A DNA stretch of 64,000 nucleotides from Acholoe squamosa (taxonomy: Eukaryota; Annelida; Polychaeta; Phyllodocida; Polynoidae). The stretch is taken from the NCBI GenBank assembly GCA_949317995.1, contig OX439042.1, positions 12,131,174 through 12,195,173 on the forward strand. Direction: 5' to 3'. The stretch's first letter is position 1, and each line of letters opens with the position of its first letter. Made by a program: the position numbers and the translations under genes. This document shows, piece by piece, positions 45,401-48,339 of the stretch. The notes under the pieces are model-generated. The model was not told where the DNA came from, did not search any database, and saw nothing but the letters and a program-made list of their open reading frames with translations.

Positions 45401-47972
45401 GGGGAGGGGTCAAAAAGGGTAAAACGAAATCATGAGGTCATTAATGGACAGCCCCTATGAAGCCTTGCCCGTGTTTCAAAACATAGCAAAGGATGTTGTA
45501 CACATATATGTATAGAGACCTTTCTTAAGTTGTGACCCAATTCACTGAGAAGGTCATGTTTATCGGTACAGTCTGCATCAAAATTCAGAGGTTTATCAAA
45601 GTTTACAGAAAGATTTTTAAGTTATACATACGTTAATGTTAAGCATAAACAGAAACATAAAAACAGTTACTCCAAAAAGATTTTTAACATCCAATGAAAA
45701 CATTTTATTTTATGCTAAGAAATATAATTTTGACTTTATGTTCCCAAACCTTTGCTCGGTATCATAATACAATATGAGAGATCTAATAATTGCGTTGTGT
45801 ATGTTTCAGATTTTAACCCGCTATGTATTCCGATCTGTGGCTAAGCAGAAGGAGGCAGCCATTTTTGTGTTTGCAACCTACTACCTGCTTGCCATGCCGC
45901 TTGGCTTTAGCCTCGCGTTCCTCACGCCACTCCACATATCTGGTAAGTATTGCTTCTAGACGTTAACTTCTCCATTTTCACAATTGAGATATTTTCATGG
46001 ATAGAGTTTCTCATCGAGATGATATGCAAATTTAGGGCAAGAGGAATTTCCCATTAAGGTTGAAGTGTAAAGTGCTATCTATGCATAGAAGGCTTCCCTC
46101 GCTTACAAGTAACAAGGGGATTTTAGTACATGCCCCTAATTATCACCTGTACCTGTGCCACTTCCTTATGATGACTGTCAGAAATAATGGCAATAAGGTT
46201 GTTCTGCCTATTTGTAGGAATGTGGATTGGACTGTTGGTTTCTAGCAGTGTGCTGGCAGTTGTCATGACAATCAGATACATGTGGTTCTTTGATTGGGAA
46301 GCAATTTCTGTTGAGGTAACACGATTTAGATAAAACCACAAACATATCCTAGGGACTAAATCTATGGTACAATATGGGTATGACCTGTCTATGCTTTTTC
46401 AATTGACCTATATCCAATGACAGATTTAGGCATGCACTGAAAACCTGGAAGATCTGAAACTAGTCAGCGGTGACCACTTTAGGTCCTCAAGTTGACGATA
46501 CCTAAAACTACAACTTTAGGTAGTCAAAATGAAGACTTTAGGTCATCATCCTGACAACCTGAGTCATCAGTATGACACCTCTGTACTGTCAGTATTGTCA
46601 TACTGACGACTCAGCTGTAGTTTTATGTATCGACAACTGGAGGACCTAAAGTCGTCACCGCTGACTAGTTTAGGATCTTCCAGGTTTTCAGTGTGCAATA
46701 CATAAACAAATATCCTTGACCATGGAATATTTTTGCATCGTATTCACCGAGGGGAGGCTGTCCACATCCAACGAAACCATTATATGGCTGAATGCGAGCT
46801 GTCCATATCCAATGATGCGGACAGGCCTTATTGGGGTGAATGTCATGGCTACACAGGTTTGAAAGTGATAGGAACATATATTTTACTCAGCATGTCACAC
46901 GATCACCAGGCATGAAATATGCACATATTGTATTCCACACCCTCCCCCCATCGAATATGGTGGTTCTAGTACTAATTTATGGTAACGGTCATATCTGCCA
47001 TGACATAAAGGAGCATGAGACTCTCCTCATCCTGCAAATCCTTATTTAAAGTCAGACGAGCAATAGACCTTATAGTATTGAGGGCCAAGGCACATATTGC
47101 ATGATCAAAGAGTCTGTGTAATGGTCACCTCCATGTCATCTTTTAGTGTAATCCAGTCATTTTCATCTAGGCACAGGTACGAGCATGTGTGAGGAGACGG
47201 AGCAAGGTGGCTGAATCCGATGTCCAACATTGTAAGTTGTAGTTGCATGAGTAATTAAAAAGCAAGCTCCATGAAATGGAAACTTCTAGGATCATTTATG
47301 TAGTAAAAGCAGTCCCAGGTGCCGATTATAGGTTCTTTTACAAAGTTAGGTAAGGAGATTTTTTTTTTGTGAGGTGGCAACACCCAGGTGATTATGGAAT
47401 CAATTATACCCTATCCCTGGCTCTTTTACAAGACCAGCACTTATTACAAGACAGTGATTATAGTGTGAATTTCAATTTGAATACCACTGTGTGCCCAGTG
47501 CTTATTCAAGACCCGTGTTTATTTCATGACCCAGCACTTAAACCAGTACAGTACATTTATAAGTTTTGATTGTCATTCATAACTTACAGATTGTTAGAGA
47601 CATCAGTACTATTGTGCACAATGCGTTTCAGGTTTGATAACAGAGAGTGTAAAAAAGCACCAATACGGCTCTCTACAGAAGCCTTGTAAGAAGCAATCCC
47701 TGGAGCAGACAACAGAGGCCCTCGATTTGTCACAGCACACCTCATCTCATCACATGTCTCTGGATGTATCAAAACATGTACTGCCAATTGAGAAGAAGGT
47801 AGAGGCAGTCACATGGCGTCAGGTTGTTACCAAGGGTCTGGTCATCCTGCTGTTTGTCTTCATCCTCCTGGTTGGTGTGATTGCGAGGCTCGCTACAAAC
47901 AGCATTATCATTAACAATAGGGCACCCAGTGGTGTATTAACAATATACCCCATAGCTAATGTTACATGTTGA
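9242..47972 (+). CDS. MATE/SLC47-like multidrug and toxin extrusion transporter (copy 2), 19-exon gene span
   Basis: This is a 12-13-helix plasma-membrane antiporter of the MATE (SLC47) family, exporting organic cations and drugs, probably against protons. Predicted coding exons are 9242-9251, 15199-15299, 15765-15866, 37170-37238, 38044-38092, 38319-38418, 39997-40039, 40242-40286, 40531-40628, 40838-40935, 41380-41493, 42314-42381, 42682-42790, 43243-43318, 45176-45245, 45810-45942, 46218-46315, 47171-47231 and 47632-47972. They sum to 1785 nt, a multiple of three: 594 residues plus stop, close to vertebrate family members (about 570). All junctions are GT-AG and phase-consistent. Landmarks are GHLGKTELDAV in exon 3, AEWWAYE with the family's functional Glu in exon 11, ELGAQ in exon 12, and a final hydrophobic helix in exon 19. 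The vertebrate RGSG-type motif is replaced by FRSVAKQK. The 10-nt exon 1 is the least certain part. Confidence 0.85.
9870..11872 (-). mobile_element. 5'-truncated non-LTR (LINE) retrotransposon, L2/CR1-like
   Basis: Two minus-strand frames (11872-10952 and 10871-10176) cover the reverse-transcriptase domain. Visible boxes are SNWRPVSQL, RQFGFVPGRST, AVVFLDLRKAFDTVDH and GVPQGSVLG, then the thumb/C-terminal region with FNYLGVIID. The catalytic box that should be Y/F-A-D-D has a stop in place of its first residue (TAG just upstream of GCCGATGAT, about 10950). The frame shifts again at about 10871-10950. No endonuclease domain is present, so it is 5' truncated. The 3' end has an AATAAA at about 9891-9897 (minus) followed by an AACTC-rich tail, with the end at about 9870. 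It is dead, and lies in proposed intron 1 of MATE copy 2. Confidence 0.85.
12357..12553. repeat. Tandem repeat, about 80-bp unit, three copies
   Basis: The core AAAATCGACATGTGACAT recurs at about 12374, 12454 and 12535, with flanking GTGACATGGCC-type sequence. The copies are diverged. No coding capacity is seen. Confidence 0.75.
12560..15198. other. Intronic stretch without supported gene
   Basis: This stretch contains poly-A/T tracts and a possible small inverted-repeat element around 13303-13402 (AGCCCCAGTGTGGC and GCCACACTGGGCT). Open frames of 60-90 codons at 13327-13596, 13631-13840 and 14287-14600 show no domain, no homology I recognise and no splice logic. I treat the region as intron 1 of MATE copy 2. 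Confidence 0.4.
15199..15299 (+). CDS. MATE copy 2, exon 2 (N-terminal cytosolic segment)
   Basis: Acceptor TATTGCAG and donor GTGAGT bound a 101-nt exon. It encodes a polar segment ending SESRNLMRLLPPL, the entry to the first membrane helix. Joined directly to exon 3 it gives a gapless fit to the first helix of SLC47 proteins (P followed by 24 residues to GHLGK). This supports this exon end and argues against an extra exon between them. Confidence 0.7.
15765..15866 (+). CDS. MATE copy 2, exon 3 (first membrane helix and GHLGK motif)
   Basis: The acceptor is AATAG and the donor GTAATT. The 34 codons include AMIFAGHLGKTELDAV, the most recognisable MATE signature in the window. The exon ends in phase 0, matching exon 4 at 37170, 21.3 kb downstream. 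The Polinton, a LINE and many short repeats lie in between. Confidence 0.85.
16466..16720. repeat. Cluster of AGGTCA/TGACCT half-sites
   Basis: TGACCT or AGGTCA occurs about a dozen times in 255 bp. One is a perfect inverted pair without spacer (AGGTCATGACCT), and two are followed by related ACCGGAAGTGACCTA units and CCAATCAGAG(G/A)GCTGGATTT units. The arrangement looks like a small degenerate repeat. AGGTCA is the known nuclear-receptor half-site, but function is not shown. Confidence 0.5.
16876..16881 (-). terminator. AATAAA polyadenylation signal for the leftward Polinton genes
   Basis: An AATAAA on the minus strand lies about 80 bp beyond the last leftward stop codon (16958). It is well placed to end the transcripts of the capsid/protease block. 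Confidence 0.5.
16958..17272 (-). CDS. Small coiled-coil protein overlapping the protease stop
   Basis: About 104 residues if started at the ATG at 17272-17270, which overlaps the protease TGA as ATGA. The frame can be read upstream to 17383, but that start lies inside the protease gene. The middle is a strongly heptad-like helix (IDKILMIMAELMDKVVALEE followed by more Leu/Met-rich charged sequence), and the tail is Ser/Pro-rich with two Cys. It is the last gene of the leftward block. I do not recognise a family; a small virion cement or scaffold role is only a guess. Codon use and position fit a real gene. Confidence 0.55.
   Translation of the reverse strand: MNFEMSPEEVAVKADVSNLLVKGKVKRELDVIDGLQSTAEVIDKILMIMAELMDKVVALEENDIGRKALKDLMERMRALEDRSQSPTPAKTGCSWYCNKNSFSI
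17269..17733 (-). CDS. Adenain-like cysteine protease (Polinton PRO)
   Basis: A 154-residue member of the adenovirus-type (C5/C48-related) cysteine endopeptidases that mature capsid precursors. The triad is visible: His52 in GQHWVAFY, Asp68 in FDPYG (Glu/Asp position) and nucleophile Cys106 in KTCGAHC, with Gln98 as the likely oxyanion residue. Length is slightly below the adenovirus enzyme (about 204). It lies 9 bp after the major capsid gene and overlaps the next gene by the ATGA junction. A plausible substrate site (LIGG before Leu) occurs in the core-like protein two genes upstream. No break is seen. Confidence 0.9.
   Translation of the reverse strand: MRTSDITGALGNHPHTRRFYLETFASNQCPKKPIPSTCFVSNTDPSSKPGQHWVAFYVSHNGNVFYFDPYGLPPFTIYHQRFMQKSSDGHGSFSRKQVQNFYAKTCGAHCINFLIETCRTKDPHHTVKRFSQVPFNLMDKIVRPFLRKREKKRQ
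17743..19059 (-). CDS. Polinton major capsid protein (double jelly-roll type)
   Basis: 438 residues, uninterrupted. The position next to protease and penton-like gene, the length and the pattern of short beta-strand-like segments fit the Polinton major capsid protein (called PY or MCP), known to be predicted as a double jelly roll. The N-terminal part has a FTFEPSNLYTDLSETELYME strand pair, and the C-terminal end has the LRFAAPTTHAISAVLCSFYD-type strand with a following D-N-N segment typical of this capsid family. It would form the trimeric capsomers of an icosahedral particle. It starts 2 bp after the upstream stop. I assign it by context and overall look, not by a motif, since this family has none. 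Confidence 0.8.
   Translation of the reverse strand: MSLLHPKGQVCAVGELDLHALPVTQKDILKCQKITKTTNNALTPHTESFDFTFEPSNLYTDLSETELYMELEAVAADGTTHLAVGIEAAPVNNLAHALFASCQLLINGEKVTGNNEDYGLKAYILDTICCNKEDKETRLKGCQKYMKDTCGHMEARAGENAGWTARRAEFSARNKHALVMKPHLDLIKQCKVLPPNCEIKFIFEKNQPNYYMLQAADQNYWVKITKAEMTLLQKCVDDEVVKTHVSSVRNPHWGPFNYHIARCKVTKHTLDGGSQDYSWTQPDTTQIPTRIVLCMIKETAAAGTKTENPFNCRHFNVKEICVRYDDQKFELKTDFETGNCIRAYSQMFIDSGLSALGQDCGITLEDFKDGYSFFVFDLTPDRAPEDSRINLIKQGKLGISLRFAAPTTHAISAVLCSFYDNNIQLTADCLPVTDYHMN
19062..19532 (-). CDS. Glycine-rich, basic core/membrane-active protein (adenovirus pVI/pX-like)
   Basis: 156 residues. The N-terminal 45 residues are Tyr/Gly-rich. A hydrophobic/amphipathic stretch (about 45-95, GLGSLIGGLLRGAVPLLSK onward) follows, and the C-terminal third is extremely basic, ending in repeated Arg-Gly. 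LIGG at 48-51 followed by Leu fits the adenain cleavage rule (M/I/L-X-G-G before X). The composition resembles adenovirus precursors pVI and pX, which bind DNA or disrupt membranes after protease processing. It sits between penton-like and major capsid genes. This is homology by composition and context only. Confidence 0.6.
   Translation of the reverse strand: MLHYYGTPPYLAPRGQYAEYYRKSQFGNGALPAYGGRGRQRGHGLGSLIGGLLRGAVPLLSKIGRSAAKSAGKALLTTGAGVLSDVVSGKGFKKSVVRRSKATGKNLLKRAASSAQGYIKGTSEPPPVKRRATGKRGGRKGQRGRGRGQARGRTLF
19545..20882 (-). CDS. Penton-like minor capsid protein (single jelly roll, Polinton PX type)
   Basis: 445 residues from the ATG at 20882 (MAFTLTLPSN). An upstream in-frame ATG at 20909 lies further inside the integrase gene. 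The N-terminal part (TLPSNSS, TSYNTILAEYINSP, ECALQEITCPTTWYNV) and the C-terminal strand ending SVVLAFRP match the penton-like minor capsid family of Polintons. It would form the pentameric vertices. Residues about 100-215 are a disordered Ser/Pro/Glu-rich insertion that contains two REKR tetrapeptides (186-189 and 204-207), matching the furin-type R-X-K-R consensus. It overlaps the integrase stop by about 16 bp. No break is seen. Confidence 0.8.
   Translation of the reverse strand: MAFTLTLPSNSSMNVFPDNTLTSYNTILAEYINSPTQLECALQEITCPTTWYNVKEEPILLVQGENDLTNNLRSVVALLNKRRREFFPLEKPGAHSVFSRASSSTSNLSAQSALKRGVKITKNLRHVNPVGSTETIPPAGPESESPPTPAAATETPSGGFTSNQPTPEKEEKEEEEAEGERDTAGREKREISSAVAEVMSMDDREKRSLSFFEEKAVFTDSANVSPLSPSQLQAVKICTRFKEISRYLSKYYFKEGSIYNMFALEGVNLESNSELIGYLNRTINKLQSMLVRKLRNYRKNNKATVFHYNKYTMKSVVSLPPGVVMQLPENLGKQLGFDGSVFLSGKTQSPYVVDLQYKSRCAFVYSDIVKHSLVGDSKAPLLRQININRYNGDMQTISFQNLIYLPVTKTTFRQIGIYLRDKTGEPIPFESGSVSVVLAFRPLQG
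20867..21946 (-). CDS. Retroviral-type integrase with chromodomain (Polinton INT)
   Basis: 359 residues. The rve catalytic core has Asp79 (QLDLIDM), Asp139 (QTDKGKEF) and Glu174 (AERFNSTL), giving the D,D-35-E spacing. A C-terminal chromodomain (about 312-355, YNIEKIVKYRG to FNSWEPVKNI) probably reads histone marks and steers integration. An N-terminal zinc-binding HHCC module is not clearly complete. It sits in the middle of the leftward block between the penton-like gene and a conserved unknown, overlapping both by about 16-19 bp. All catalytic residues are intact. Confidence 0.93.
   Translation of the reverse strand: MAHKALKKDVLRFYTDPEQPGSFTSVSKLQRHHFKKTKKKNIEQALEDVDAYTRHKPYKRRFPRRKTQTWGIDKQWQLDLIDMREFSKENKGYQYILAGIDIFSRYGFGQPVKSKRADDVTEAFKKMSKERKPQQIQTDKGKEFVNKIFKKHCEDQKINFFTGENDDVKCALAERFNSTLQGKMWRCFSHFNNYKWVDLLPDLVKSYNLTYHKSLGAAPSDINKDNSEVLFYRLYDQPQKKKVPVLQLKRKNQVRMLKTKKTFNRGYEPNWTEEIYTVDNISPKGYNLKDLLGEEIKGSFYEPEVQKVQVRHGRRYNIEKIVKYRGKGKKREALIKWKGYGDKFNSWEPVKNINKWRLP
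21928..22878 (-). CDS. Conserved Polinton protein of unknown function
   Basis: 316 residues. A Pro/Ser-rich N-terminus precedes a helical segment (about 60-95), then an Ala/Gly stretch and a run of Asp/Glu (about 130-150). The most structured part is about 185-235 (RIPASYRTTAKNLYRELSRH and LNWNRDGEIYVNGERVPGTD). It resembles a small fold seen in many Polinton-like proteins: a helix pair followed by a beta hairpin that reads W-x-x-x-G-E-I-x-x-N-G. The C-terminus is basic. I do not know its role. It begins 5 bp after the upstream stop and overlaps the integrase start by 19 bp. Confidence 0.65.
   Translation of the reverse strand: MSYSRMALVRADLVPREKSPTFVSPSSPPQPGPSVQDQYYSTQLLREGLTPDSSLVQVLNHLQSKAHEVLNSPNLKLKEKLRQYNQLMIKSGILTKKAKALGQRREGPYPGRAVGQGPAGAAAAARGVNNSLEDTDDGDDDDDTFTETRDDPPLPDDSDGESVDEFKGEEGFKPRARDNTEGMDADIKERIPASYRTTAKNLYRELSRHGSEILNWNRDGEIYVNGERVPGTDITDLLAFAARPKSLKKDQPKGSQVFMRAVKRLNPTLKFVKNKSAFAGHSPSFAASPLKRASPIKKRKVSQKGTGRKFIWRTRL
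22884..23249 (-). CDS. Small basic protein with hydrophobic C-terminus, conserved in Polintons
   Basis: 121 residues, very Lys/Arg/Ser-rich. It contains KLSPYKKELKSVTRHKATVKQ-type helices (from about residue 70) and ends in a hydrophobic Gly-rich tail (GGFLGTILGLALPLITGLIG). This layout (basic helices, then KGGF and an apolar tail) is common to a small protein found beside the ATPase in many Polintons. The function is unknown; a membrane- or DNA-associated virion protein is plausible. The ATG lies one base after the ATPase TAG. Confidence 0.65.
   Translation of the reverse strand: MVTKRSPSGGKFKTIRKHYHLLKHISKCSSAECSHIIKGLSDEVIRLMSQICVNVMNKNLLRNESDAVKRLSPYKKELKSVTRHKATVKQKRKTFEQKGGFLGTILGLALPLITGLIGAGR
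23251..23940 (-). CDS. A32-type DNA-packaging ATPase (FtsK/HerA superfamily)
   Basis: 229 residues from the ATG at 23940, just past the end of the upstream gene (an earlier in-frame ATG at 23979 overlaps it). Walker A is GPTSCGKS at 24-31, and Walker B is LVVIDD at 95-100, followed by the sensor region HHRSLSVIFITQN. The family pumps DNA into preformed capsids. The length is typical of the compact Polinton and poxvirus A32-like ATPases. The C-terminus is basic (SKRKR). No lesion is seen. Confidence 0.9.
   Translation of the reverse strand: MDHKEKEIIFDPRLQSPFTMIIAGPTSCGKSQLVFKLIKGVDELVTPKIHDIYYCYSQWQDGFDEMVKLGVKFNKGLLSEDFLFEDERDVTKHGLVVIDDLMDPEYVPTIMKLFTVGSHHRSLSVIFITQNLFFNNPAFRTLSLNAHYLVVFKNPRDMSQIGHISKQAFPGQKSFLTEVYNSETKEKHSYILLDFKQSTPNELRVRNSITTPWNTLVFIPQASASKRKR
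23954..24592 (-). CDS. Tandem death-domain protein (accessory gene)
   Basis: 212 residues with two death-fold units. Unit 1 (about 7-85) shows DYPRLGVYLGL, then REMLISWSRKN and LRHALSDIGRYDL. Unit 2 (about 113-195) shows LADKFKMLDWRKLGTQLGLS, FEVLMVWKYREISHPS and LIASLYNMGLSDVALYVE. Both carry the death-domain spacing of helix 2 Leu-Gly, the helix 5 Trp and a final A/S-L helix. Known death-domain adaptors carry apoptotic and Toll/IL-1 signals by homotypic binding; a transposon/virus copy could act as a decoy, but that is inference. It has its own TATATAA about 80 bp upstream, next to an inverted repeat. Start choice: ATG at 24592, or 24583. It is an intact frame. Confidence 0.75.
   Translation of the reverse strand: MVAMEFHLSDELLFKISEKISEKDYPRLGVYLGLRLSLMDYMEKIPSLRSMGREMLISWSRKNVRCKWMVLRHALSDIGRYDLTDYCRWYMGYYNVVDHCEIPPEQWKVDTLFVNLADKFKMLDWRKLGTQLGLSDHELNLISTPVPGKKGVTNPVFEVLMVWKYREISHPSCLIASLYNMGLSDVALYVEGLNKGSTGLKEDEVAPLVTLV
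24671..24677 (-). promoter_or_regulatory. TATA box of the death-domain gene
   Basis: TATATAA on the minus strand, 79-85 bp upstream of the death-domain ATG. It lies immediately beside the TAGGG arm of the inverted repeat. Confidence 0.5.
24671..24928. repeat. TAGGG/CCCTA pentamer inverted repeat, G/C-run rich
   Basis: The left arm (24676-24714) is a run of TAGGG, and the right arm (24861-24895 and more degenerate to 24926) is a run of CCCTA. Between them lie GGGT/GGTG and CCCCACC runs and a GGCGGCCAGCCCGGGCC centre. Both arms end in a TATATAG/CTATATAG sequence. The whole can fold back on itself, and both strands contain runs of four or more G tracts (quadruplex potential). It separates two genes of the Polinton. 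Confidence 0.8.
24994..25617 (-). CDS. Unknown helical protein (accessory gene)
   Basis: 207 residues, which I do not recognise. It is mainly helical and Cys/His/Leu-rich, with amphipathic stretches about 40-60 (CFRYVCKYLKECVLHRKK) and 130-155 (RLLNQRLHFFMSILELLAEC). There is no signal peptide or clear membrane helix. It lies between the inverted repeat and another unknown gene, on the same strand as the capsid block. A TATAAA sits about 54 bp upstream of the ATG, suggesting its own promoter. Its position next to the death-domain gene and its helical content would fit a second host-interaction gene, but nothing in the sequence proves that. Confidence 0.5.
   Translation of the reverse strand: MSRYSLQRVLEQRHPDDTQVLTYVRERNEIICCSSICFRYVCKYLKECVLHRKKLYLVFSSVESSFTSKDRKTLRKMVLSHNLSKFSAVETLGYALKHGRKGKGPLKNPFHLEALKAAEEHHAKENPRLLNQRLHFFMSILELLAECLETKTLFSSCPIFHIPSSSLDRFSVEEKEKVWFYLAMWCTQLISLTHCFHHNQLALHSTS
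25671..25676 (-). promoter_or_regulatory. TATA box upstream of the 207-residue unknown gene
   Basis: TATAAA on the minus strand (plus-strand TTTATA), 54-59 bp before the ATG at 25617, inside the gap between two collinear genes. Confidence 0.45.
25853..26563 (-). CDS. Unknown protein with RNase-toxin-like C-terminus (tentative)
   Basis: 236 residues, or 218 if started at the second ATG (26509, MANFCPLPL). I do not recognise the family. The last 50 residues (YHGCCHVVRVITEI and LKVVTAYPV) form an apparent beta hairpin ending in V-T-A-Y-P. That ending is common in BECR-fold ribonucleases and related domains, but the catalytic set is not clear to me. The middle has a Gly-rich loop (PLGGGPGNS). 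It is divergent from the plus-strand SUMO-motif gene, with a 345-bp spacer between the two starts. The frame is intact. It could equally be a lineage-specific accessory protein with no enzymatic role. Confidence 0.5.
   Translation of the reverse strand: MINADHSSFIRTSFSQADMANFCPLPLSLTVGHKRRQEVFISDIRRGVEEGKVWAVWKFCPENFNRDLYIPPNCNFKQCFLHNQTTALVPSGPSVKKLISENGESFFSGVLLGHGAMVHLMSRHSISSGSSKKFISDRQKPFFLRDQPLGGGPGNSVFIDSTMVKALIKATLLHPDKITHSLGSKIFYERGFRTEIGHNYHGCCHVVRVITEITTSHEKGQLKVVTAYPVSNFWSS
26564..26907. promoter_or_regulatory. Divergent promoter region between the leftward and rightward Polinton genes
   Basis: Spacer between the leftward unknown gene (ATG at 26563 or 26509) and the rightward SIM/PC4 gene (ATG at 26908). 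A rightward TATAAAG lies at 26790-26796, with a C/T-rich leader after it. A leftward TATA box is not obvious. Confidence 0.5.
26908..28310 (+). pseudogene. SUMO-interaction-motif protein with PC4-like C-terminus, frameshifted
   Basis: The start is the ATG at 26908 (AGAACAATGCC). The N-terminal 190 residues are Pro/Ser-rich and carry three SUMO-interaction motifs, VIDLT (141-145), VVDLT (156-160) and VIDLT (177-181), each followed within a few residues by a Ser/Thr-Pro. A basic, NLS-like stretch follows and then, in the -1 frame, a C-terminal region to 28310. Its ACIEIYREP to AREFRNLVDQIECIL part resembles the PC4/Sub1 single-stranded-DNA-binding fold. The frame changes at the A6 run at 27556-27561, so as read the gene is broken. 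Sequencing error, slippage (A-run followed by G) or true decay are all possible. The last codons overlap a GGGTAAGT splice-donor-like sequence. A role in replication or transcription with SUMO-linked nuclear bodies is inference. Confidence 0.6.
28311..28538 (+). promoter_or_regulatory. Spacer and leader upstream of the DNA polymerase gene
   Basis: 228 bp of AT-rich sequence with TGTATATTG about 45 bp before the polymerase ATG and an A-rich leader (AACCTTAAAAAAATGCC). No small gene is seen. Confidence 0.35.
28539..32679 (+). pseudogene. Protein-primed family B DNA polymerase (Polinton pPolB), broken by two stops and a frameshift
   Basis: About 4.1 kb, the expected length. In order: an N-terminal CxxC zinc-binding segment, a DNLCFFRCLSFFLY region typical of Polinton polymerases, a C2H2/C2HC-like finger (CEKCHKVF), ExoI FDFES (about residue 418), ExoII-like NSGKYD, ExoIII-like YNNLD, a YQFHGCYWHGHIC segment, motif A VDANSLY, motif B KLLGNGSYGKT and motif C DTDS. 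It would replicate the element from a terminal protein primer. Breaks are TAA at 30528-30530 and TAG at 31690-31692 (both in frame with what follows) and a frame change between about 30871 and 30932, most likely at the A9 run 30874-30882. So it is not functional as read. The core catalytic residues themselves are intact. Confidence 0.93.
32740..32985. repeat. 81-bp tandem repeat at the right end of the Polinton
   Basis: CATAGAAAACAGTGTTAAAA recurs at 32772, 32853 and 32934 (period 81), and each unit holds the palindromic TTCAAACGAAC and GTTCAAATGAAC segments. About 2.6 full units plus a degenerate one before. It lies just beyond the polymerase stop and probably marks or adjoins the terminal repeat of the element. 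I find no matching array at the left end. Confidence 0.8.
33328..33375. repeat. Palindrome AACTAGGTCAGAT / ATCTGACCTAGTT
   Basis: A perfect 13-bp inverted repeat with an 18-bp loop. It shares CTAACTAGGTCA with the cluster at 16466 on the other side of the Polinton. It may be the remnant of a small element. Confidence 0.55.
33720..33932. mobile_element. MITE with TACTGTGGTC terminal inverted repeats
   Basis: Begins TACTGTGGTC and ends GACCACAGTA. It is 213 bp and non-coding, with internal complementary segments such as AAAATCCGTGAATT and AATTCACGTAAAAT. It could be a TA-duplicating element. Confidence 0.55.
33955..35988 (+). mobile_element. 5'-truncated non-LTR (LINE) retrotransposon, second copy type
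   Basis: Reverse-transcriptase domain in three frames (34033-34428, 34382-34846, 34935-35516). Boxes are SNYRPVSLL, IFIDLKKGFDTIDHN, GVPQGSTLGPLLF and intact YADD, then the C-terminal region with YKYLGFIL. Breaks include a frameshift near 34383-34428 and a stop at 34844-34846. No endonuclease is present. The 3' end has AATAAA at 35963-35968 and a TTTGAACTCAA tail. It is dead, and distinct from the minus-strand element at 9870-11872 though of similar type. It lies in intron 3 of MATE copy 2. Confidence 0.88.
37170..40039 (+). CDS. MATE copy 2, exons 4-7
   Basis: Exons 37170-37238, 38044-38092, 38319-38418 and 39997-40039. They encode helix 2 (LINVFGYSIAIGMTAACDAS), the polar loop GNNKKMMGAYLQK, helix 3 and the region GLLQLVGQDTEVAR, then LVGRYLLIHTPGTF. 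Matching exons of copy 1 are not in the window. All splice sites are GT-AG. Confidence 0.85.
37383..37680. mobile_element. MITE with TACCGTAATACCCC terminal inverted repeats
   Basis: Begins TACCGTAATACCCCG and ends CGGGGTATTACGGTA; 298 bp. Sub-terminal segments (GGGGCGCCTTAT and TGGGCCTTATGTGC) are also related. Non-coding, in intron 4. Confidence 0.75.
37930..38005. repeat. (TA)n microsatellite
   Basis: About 38 uninterrupted AT dinucleotides in intron 4 of MATE copy 2. Confidence 0.95.
38528..38603. repeat. Hairpin element GGTGAGGTT...AACCTCACC
   Basis: Inverted arms GGTGAGGTTTGCTTGAAATA and TATTTCAAGCTAACCTCACC surround a GC-rich centre CCCGACTGCGGAGCGGG. It is about 70 bp and could form a long stem. 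It is probably a small fold-back repeat. Confidence 0.7.
39236..39360 (+). repeat. tRNA-derived SINE-like repeat, plus copy
   Basis: A-box-like GCTTGGTATAGTGGACAGCG, B-box-like GGGGAACGATTCCCC, and a tail GTTGACTTTGTATAATTCGCC shared with the minus copy at 8755-8885. In intron 6 of MATE copy 2. Confidence 0.5.
40242..43318 (+). CDS. MATE copy 2, exons 8-14
   Basis: Exons 40242-40286, 40531-40628, 40838-40935, 41380-41493, 42314-42381, 42682-42790 and 43243-43318. Each is the same length as its counterpart in copy 1 and 80-90 percent alike by eye. Exon 11 carries AEWWAYEV with the acidic residue that is functionally important in SLC47 proteins. Exon 13 begins IPAGFAQAT, the conserved start of the second transport bundle. 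Confidence 0.9.
42396..42456. repeat. (TA)n microsatellite
   Basis: About 28 AT dinucleotides just after exon 12 of MATE copy 2. Confidence 0.95.
42845..42985. repeat. G-run MITE-like repeat (family with 48340-48425)
   Basis: Contains CTGACTGGTGTTACATAATT, AGGGAGGGTGGGGG and TTACAAAGTGTAACAAGGGGG. The reverse complement at 48340-48425 shares the same order of segments. Non-coding, in intron 13. Confidence 0.55.
43687..45134. mobile_element. Non-autonomous TIR DNA element with internal minisatellites, copy B
   Basis: Begins CCCAGCAAATTGTCG and ends CAACAATTTGCTGGG, flanked by TA on both sides (43685-43686, 45135-45136). Same internal layout as copy A (712-2536) but with fewer tandem units, 1448 against 1825 bp. 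MATE copy 1 has the empty site: ACATACAGACTTCAAAGGA near 5800 corresponds to TA-element-TACAGACTTTAGAGGA here. In intron 14 of MATE copy 2. Confidence 0.85.
45176..47972 (+). CDS. MATE copy 2, exons 15-19
   Basis: Exons 45176-45245, 45810-45942, 46218-46315, 47171-47231 and 47632-47972. Exon 16 reads through with an Arg codon where copy 1 has TGA. Exon 19 encodes a polar cytosolic stretch and a final hydrophobic helix (LVILLFVFILLVGVIARL), then stops at TGA 47970-47972. The final helix matches the extra C-terminal helix of animal MATE proteins. Confidence 0.9.
45302..45459. mobile_element. MITE with GGGGC(A/TG)TCCAT termini
   Basis: Begins GGGGCATCCATAAAATTAAT and ends ATTAATGGACAGCCCC, an imperfect inverted repeat. 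The interior is G-rich and about 158 bp. In intron 15 of MATE copy 2. Confidence 0.5.
46435..46693. mobile_element. Fold-back MITE with 40-bp inverted termini
   Basis: Begins CACTGAAAACCTGGAAGATC and ends GATCTTCCAGGTTTTCAGTG. AAACTAGTCAGCGGTGAC and its complement lie just inside. Inner segments also pair, so the whole 259 bp can form one long hairpin. TG occurs on both flanks. In intron 17 of MATE copy 2. Confidence 0.85.
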
Positions 47973-48060
47973 TGTAATAGCAACATAACTCATGATACCT
48001 ACCTTTGAAGTGTCCCGGACCAGAAGGCAGTATATACTTTTAAGTTCAGTGGATACTGAG

Positions 48061-48066
48061 AATAAA
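48061..48066 (+). terminator. AATAAA polyadenylation signal for MATE copy 2
   Basis: First AATAAA after the stop codon, 89 bp downstream, within the left arm of the repeat that starts at 48014. Confidence 0.5.
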
Positions 48067-48339
48067 CTGATCAACCACTGCACATTTCAGTAGCCACTAA
48101 TAAAATTCTCCCAAAACAACTGACTTTACACTGCCTTTTTCAGTACAGATTCAGTAGTCTACTGACTCTCAACTGAATTTGCAGTGTGAATACAGTAGCC
48201 TACTGATCTTCTACTGGTATCACTCAGTCCATTCATGGGCTAGTGCTGATGAGTTAGACTCATCTCTGTGATATATTTGGGGATGTGTAAGCCTCTTCAC
48301 CAAATAGTATGAAACACAAATTTAACCACGTTTTGACCC

